From Cymbidium sinense (Eukaryota > Streptophyta > Magnoliopsida > Asparagales > Orchidaceae): a DNA stretch of 64,000 nucleotides. Below the pieces are notes generated by a model. The model saw only the letters and a program-made list of their open reading frames with translations. It was not told the origin of the DNA and ran no database searches. The position numbers were made by a program, and so were the translations under genes. Shown here piece by piece: positions 59,606 to 64,000 of this stretch (position 1 is its first letter; each line of letters begins with the position of its first letter). Where the stretch lies: assembly GCA_021442155.1 (NCBI GenBank), contig CM038216.1, positions 160,007,983 to 160,071,982 on the forward strand, written 5' to 3'.

Positions 59606-61546
59606 TTTAGACACAACTCAGTTGATTGGTGGTTGGTCTTCTGAATGGACTGGATTCAAAGGTCGGCCACACTAAGCTCACATGAATTATGGACCACAAA
59701 TCACATGTTAGACATTGGCTCGTGGTATCTTCAGCTGGGTAGTGGCCAATGGTAGTGGACTAATGGTGGTGGTGCTTGAGTGGGCAATGGCATGGGCTAA
59801 CATGGGTGTACCTCCTCCTCCATGTAAACCAATAATGAGTCAAGGGTGAGTTCACTCTCTTATGACCCAAGGCTGAACCCAACAACCTTGGGTCAGATTG
59901 AGTCAATGGTCCTAGTGTCCAAGAAGGGTTAAATGTGGCTACCATGGCTTAGGGAGTGGGTGAGCCCCTCCAAATAGGGATTTTGTCCCATTTGGGTGGG
60001 TTGGTTCAAGGGTTTTGACCCAAACTAAGTTCACCATGGGTTGGGTCCACTTGGGTTGACCCATGGTAACCTAAGGATGAGTCATGCCAATTTTGGTTGG
60101 GTTTGGACTTAGTTTGAAGGGGTTTGGCTCAATTTGACTCATATGGGTCAAATGGGGTTCAATTGGGCTAGGTTGACCAATTGGTCAAATTGGGTCAAAC
60201 TAAGAGTTTGGGTGTGTTCAAATGATAATTTGGAATGTATTGATGCAATTGGTTTGGTTTAATTTGAAGTAGATTTCATTTTTAGCTCATATGGATTCAT
60301 TTGGGTCAAATGAGTTAAGTTGACAAATTTGGTCAAATTGGTCAAACTGGTCAAATTGGCCAAATTAGTTTAGGTGGAGGGTTGGTTTAGGTTCAAGTGA
60401 TCATTTAAGAATGATTGTAGGTGTTGGTTTGAATCAATTTAGATTTGGGAATGATTTGGTTTAATTGGACCCATTAGGTCAATTTGGGCTAAATCGGTCA
60501 ATTAGGTTGGTTTGATCAAATTGGGTTTAATTGGATGTTGGATCATGTTCAATAATCAATTTGTGATTAGAGGTATTGGTTTCAACCAATTGCATTTAAG
60601 ATTTGATTTGACTCAATTGGGTCAACTTGGGTCAAGAGATCAAATTGGCTTGGTTAGGATTAATTGGTGGTCAAGTCATGTTCAATACTCAATTTATGAT
60701 TTATGAGAGCCATTGATTGCAAACAATTAGAGTTAGAATAAGATTTTGTTCATTTTAGTCCATATGGCTTAATTGGGTCAACCTGGATCAAGTGATCAAA
60801 TTGGCTTGGTTTGACTCAATTGATTACAATTGGGCAATCAAGGATGATCAATAATTATTATGGATGGTATTTCAAGAGTTGATTTGATCCACTTTGGGTT
60901 GGATTGAAGTTTGAGTTTATTTGGTCATTTAGGCCACTTTGGGTCAAGTGAACTAATGGGTTGATTGAGTTGAATTGGATTAAATTGAGTGTTGAGAAGA
61001 GTTTAACGATGGATTTAGGGTTGATTGAAGGCTTTGATTGCAATTGATTTGGGTTTGATTGGATTTTGGCTCATTTGGACCTTTTGGGTCAAATGGCTAA
61101 CTTGGGTTAATTGGATTCATTTGGTTTAATTGGTTTGATTGCAAGTATCAAAGAGTTTGAAATGGTCTATTGAATGGTTGTATGCTTTTATGAAAATCAA
61201 TTTAATTTGGTTTACTTGAATAAAGCTTTGGGTTGGATCCATAGGATGATGGTGGAATTGATTTAGTAGTTAACTTAATTTGGCTTGGAGCTTGGATAGA
61301 AAAAAAAATCCAATTGAGGTTTTGTTGAGGTTGGTTTTATGAATGTACAAGCATGGGTTTTAGCCATGACAAGTAGAACCCTTTGCCCTGATAACTTAAG
61401 CTTGAGGCATACCTTCCTAAGTCTCTAGGCTTGAGTTTAGTGTTCCATTAATCACTAGAAGTGTCTTATCACAAGGAAATCTTGTTTAGAAGGTTCCTAA
61501 GTTTAAGATGAGAAGGATGAGACCTCACTCCAAAGTGAGGTCAACA

Positions 61547-61551
61547 TCCAA
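61547..61551 (+). repeat. Target-site duplication of repeat C, right copy
   Basis: TCCAA, identical to 53566-53570. Directly after it the P-family segment X appears in inverted orientation. Confidence 0.75.
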
Positions 61552-61904
61552 ACAAGAATAAAACTCAAAAAATATGTTTTACTACTAGCCTATTATTACA
61601 TAGTCTTTCTTAAATTTTTACTAAATAATGTCCCATATGTATTCATGATATGTTATCATATACCTCAATATCTACACCTAACTATAACTTCTTAACCATT
61701 TGAATGTTGGGCAAATATCATGAGTCTCAATTTCTTTCACATAAAGGGTATAGTTCATGTTGGTTACCTACTATGTTTTAAATGGGCTAAATTTGTTCCT
61801 TTAAAGAACTTAAAGTGTACAATGCACTCTTAATTTTTTCATGATCATATAGTTTATGGATATATTTACCTCATCATATATACCTAATAATTGTATGACT
61901 TTTC
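61552..61904. repeat. Segment X inverted, plus linker, P copy 2
   Basis: 61580-61760 is the reverse complement of 33907-34110 by eye: CTACTAGCCTATTATTACATAG, CAAATATCATGAGTCTCAATTTC and ATAAAGGGTATAG. 61761-61904 has no partner that I recognised. Confidence 0.55.
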
Positions 61905-63590
61905 AAAATCAAAAGATGAACTTGATTTCATAATATTTATTAGTGATGTTCTTATTTTATCTTTGTGCCAATAGTCTAACAAAATCTTTTATTAAAACTT
62001 TGTCAATTTGTTAAAAATAATTGATAAATCAATAAATAAGAATAACATGATAATTTATTAAAATCCTTATGGATATGCATAATCACTTGTAAGATACAAA
62101 CACAAGTAACTCTTTAAGCACCGACTTTTAGATCAAAAGAAATTTTTTTTCATTAGAAGTTAAGTTACCATCTTTGCATATAGCTGTGTGCACTAACTTC
62201 AATTATCAATAAAAAATTTCATTTAGAGGAGTTAAATAACCCTGATGAACTTTGACTTTAAGCTCAGTAATGTCTTAAGCTAAATGCTACTTAAATAATG
62301 TGAGCATACAATAGATTGTTAGATAGAACGTTTTCTTTTGTGTTAAATTCTAAAGAGATCTAATATAACTTACAACTAGTAAGATCTTAAATACAAACTT
62401 ATTTGTGAAGTCCCTTTCATAGTTAAAATAGTTTATGAAGGAGGAGAATATCTTCTAAAAAAATAAGAATAATACTAATCATTTACCTCCTATAAGTAGT
62501 CATTTCTTGAAAAATTATCTAGATGATTATAATATTTAAAAAATTTCATTGAAATAGTTATTTTATAATTTTCAATCTCGATGTTTATATCATTTAAGTA
62601 TAGTTCTTTCAAAAACTTAGGAAAATGAGCCATTTATGTAGACAACTTAGCCTCCTTAAGATACTTTGAGTTGGTTCTCTTATATTATTAACTAATGATA
62701 ATTAAATATTTCTTACAAGTAAAAGTTTCAAATATTTTATGTCTTAAGAAAACCAACATTCTACCTTTGTTTAGTTACATGAAGAGTATTACATGTTGTC
62801 AAATAGCTCAAAATGTTATCATTATCATTCTAATTGAGTACCTTCTTTTAATACACCATTAGGTAGTTTATTAGAAGATGCTATGATTTGATGTAATAAA
62901 TGATAATTTGAGTATTCTTATACAAGAAAAGTACATGGTTCTATTTCTCAATTATAGTTGAAAGATTAGTTATTCTTTAGTATATAAATCATTGTAAAGA
63001 AAACTTGAATCACTCATTACAACTTAACTAATTAAAATCTCTTATGTTAATAAATATAAGTGTCTTATACTCACATGTGTTTTTCTATAAATTTTTTATA
63101 AGTCAACAAGTCTTATTATAAAATGAATTGAAGTTAAAATTAATAATTTAAATTTAAAACTTTATTCTTAAAATTTTATTTTGATTTTAAATATTTTGAT
63201 TATTACATTCATTATACTTTGACTATTGAATTAGAAAAAATATTTTAATAATGGTAATGTTTAACTTATAATTGTAATAAGTGTGAATTGCAACTAATGG
63301 GAAAGTTTCTTGCACTTATAATAGTGTTAAGTGAGTTAAAGGCACATAAAATATAAGTCACTTTCAAAATAGAGAAATCATCCTCATTGAATCATCAAAA
63401 ACTTATGAAAATTTTAAATATTATTTTTCTTATAAATAAGTGTAACACAAAAAATAATATACTCATTCAAAAAATAAAATTTTAAAACATAAAAAATTTA
63501 ATTTAATTAAATTTTCTAGATTTTCTTACAAAATATTTAAATTAGATAAATTTATTTGAATATATGGTATAAGCTCACCATAAAGGTAAA
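61905..63590 (+). repeat. Segment Y, copy 2 (direct repeat of 34135-35927)
   Basis: Same order and orientation as copy 1, with many small deletions. The gypsy integrase C-terminal relic lies at about 62396-62510 (PFIVKIVYEGGEYLLK), out of frame at several points. The similarity ends near AAGCTCACCATAAAGG at 63590. Confidence 0.65.
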
Positions 63591-64000
63591 CCCTTATGGT
63601 TAATTTTAGCTCTAAACTCATAATTAAAATAATGGTATTAATTTCTTGTGATTTTTAAATGTTTATGACAAAGATATAAGTTTAAAATTTTAATTGAAAT
63701 TAGATTATCTTTAAAATTGATTCATAAATATGCAAATAGTGTTATATTTAGAAGATTAATCATATATTTAAGTTTATTAATTTTGTTTGGGGCTAACTAT
63801 TTTGGTAGTCTTACAATTACATAATTTTACCATTAATTACACATTTTACATTTATTTCTTATGGATGCTTATTTAGTCAAAAGAATCTATTATACATGTT
63901 CAACATTAGATCATATTTTATTGATTTTTGTATTATATCTTTGTTGTGAAAGTTGCTTTAGGGCTAAAATTATTATAAATATTTTTTGCATGTATTTTTA
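63591..64000. other. AT-rich end of window, nothing recognised
   Basis: No ORF, repeat or signal could be supported in these last 400 bases. Confidence 0.4.

Larger units (their letters stand above)
53571..61546 (-). mobile_element. Noncoding repeat C of the A/B/C family, LTR-like ends
   Basis: 7976 bp, the best-bounded family member. The plus strand starts TGTGGTTTTTTAATTTGG and ends AAAGTGAGGTCAACA, flanked by exact TCCAA duplications. In element orientation it reads TGTTGACCTCAC...AAAAAACCACA. It is parallel to A. Landmarks are a block like 3240-3330 of A at about 55010-55090, a two-unit tandem (56160-56580), mixed AC/AT microsatellites (56764-56872), a 914-bp duplication (57878-59600), and a tract of GGTCAAATTGG-type phrases at 60100-61150. 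No coding frame is credible; the longest, 92 codons, is microsatellite. No second LTR is seen within it. Confidence 0.7.

Noticed and set aside
1..64000. CRISPR array, phage, operon or tRNA genes
   Set aside because: No regularly spaced short repeats with unique spacers, no bacterial-type gene packing and no cloverleaf-compatible sequence were seen; the content is plant nuclear.

Overview
This looks like AT-rich nuclear DNA of a flowering plant. The evidence is one intron-containing terpene synthase gene with the seven-exon layout of plant TPS-a/TPS-b genes, layers of nested Ty1-copia, Ty3-gypsy-like, LINE and Mutator-like elements, and long noncoding repeats. I cannot name the species; a non-grass monocot is possible but unproven. 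I found no tRNA, rRNA, CRISPR array or prokaryotic operon.

Layout. 1-1835: unassigned sequence. 1836-9245: noncoding repeat A. 9246-9900: fragments of two other repeats. 10440-22410: decayed plus-strand SIRE-type copia element, split by noncoding repeat B (11794-18640, opposite orientation to A). 22410-29590: second decayed SIRE-type copia on the minus strand, whose gag is split by a plus-strand LINE RNase H fragment (about 27120-27712). 29588-35927: copy 1 of a gypsy-like repeat, here called P, with an integrase C-terminal relic. 36000-38549: nothing recognised. 38550-41808: minus-strand sesquiterpene-synthase-like gene, complete in layout but carrying single-base frameshifts. About 43015-50590: a small copia element whose 5' LTR was split by a 6.2-kb Mutator-like element (43229-49413). 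50590-63590: P copy 2, split by noncoding repeat C (53571-61546).

The only host gene seen is the terpene synthase, which appears to be a pseudogene. Everything else recognised is transposon sequence, and no intact transposase or polymerase ORF remains.

The most unusual signal is the A/B/C family: three 6.8-8.0 kb sequences with retroviral-type ends (5'-TGTTGACC...CCACA-3' in element orientation) and 5-bp target duplications (C exact; A and B 4 of 5). They show no coding capacity and no LTR pair. Shared internal landmarks are a long inverted repeat beside a TATTTAA box and a two-unit tandem repeat of about 230 bp. They could be very long solo LTRs or an undescribed noncoding retroelement. All boundaries and similarities were judged by eye, without alignment software.
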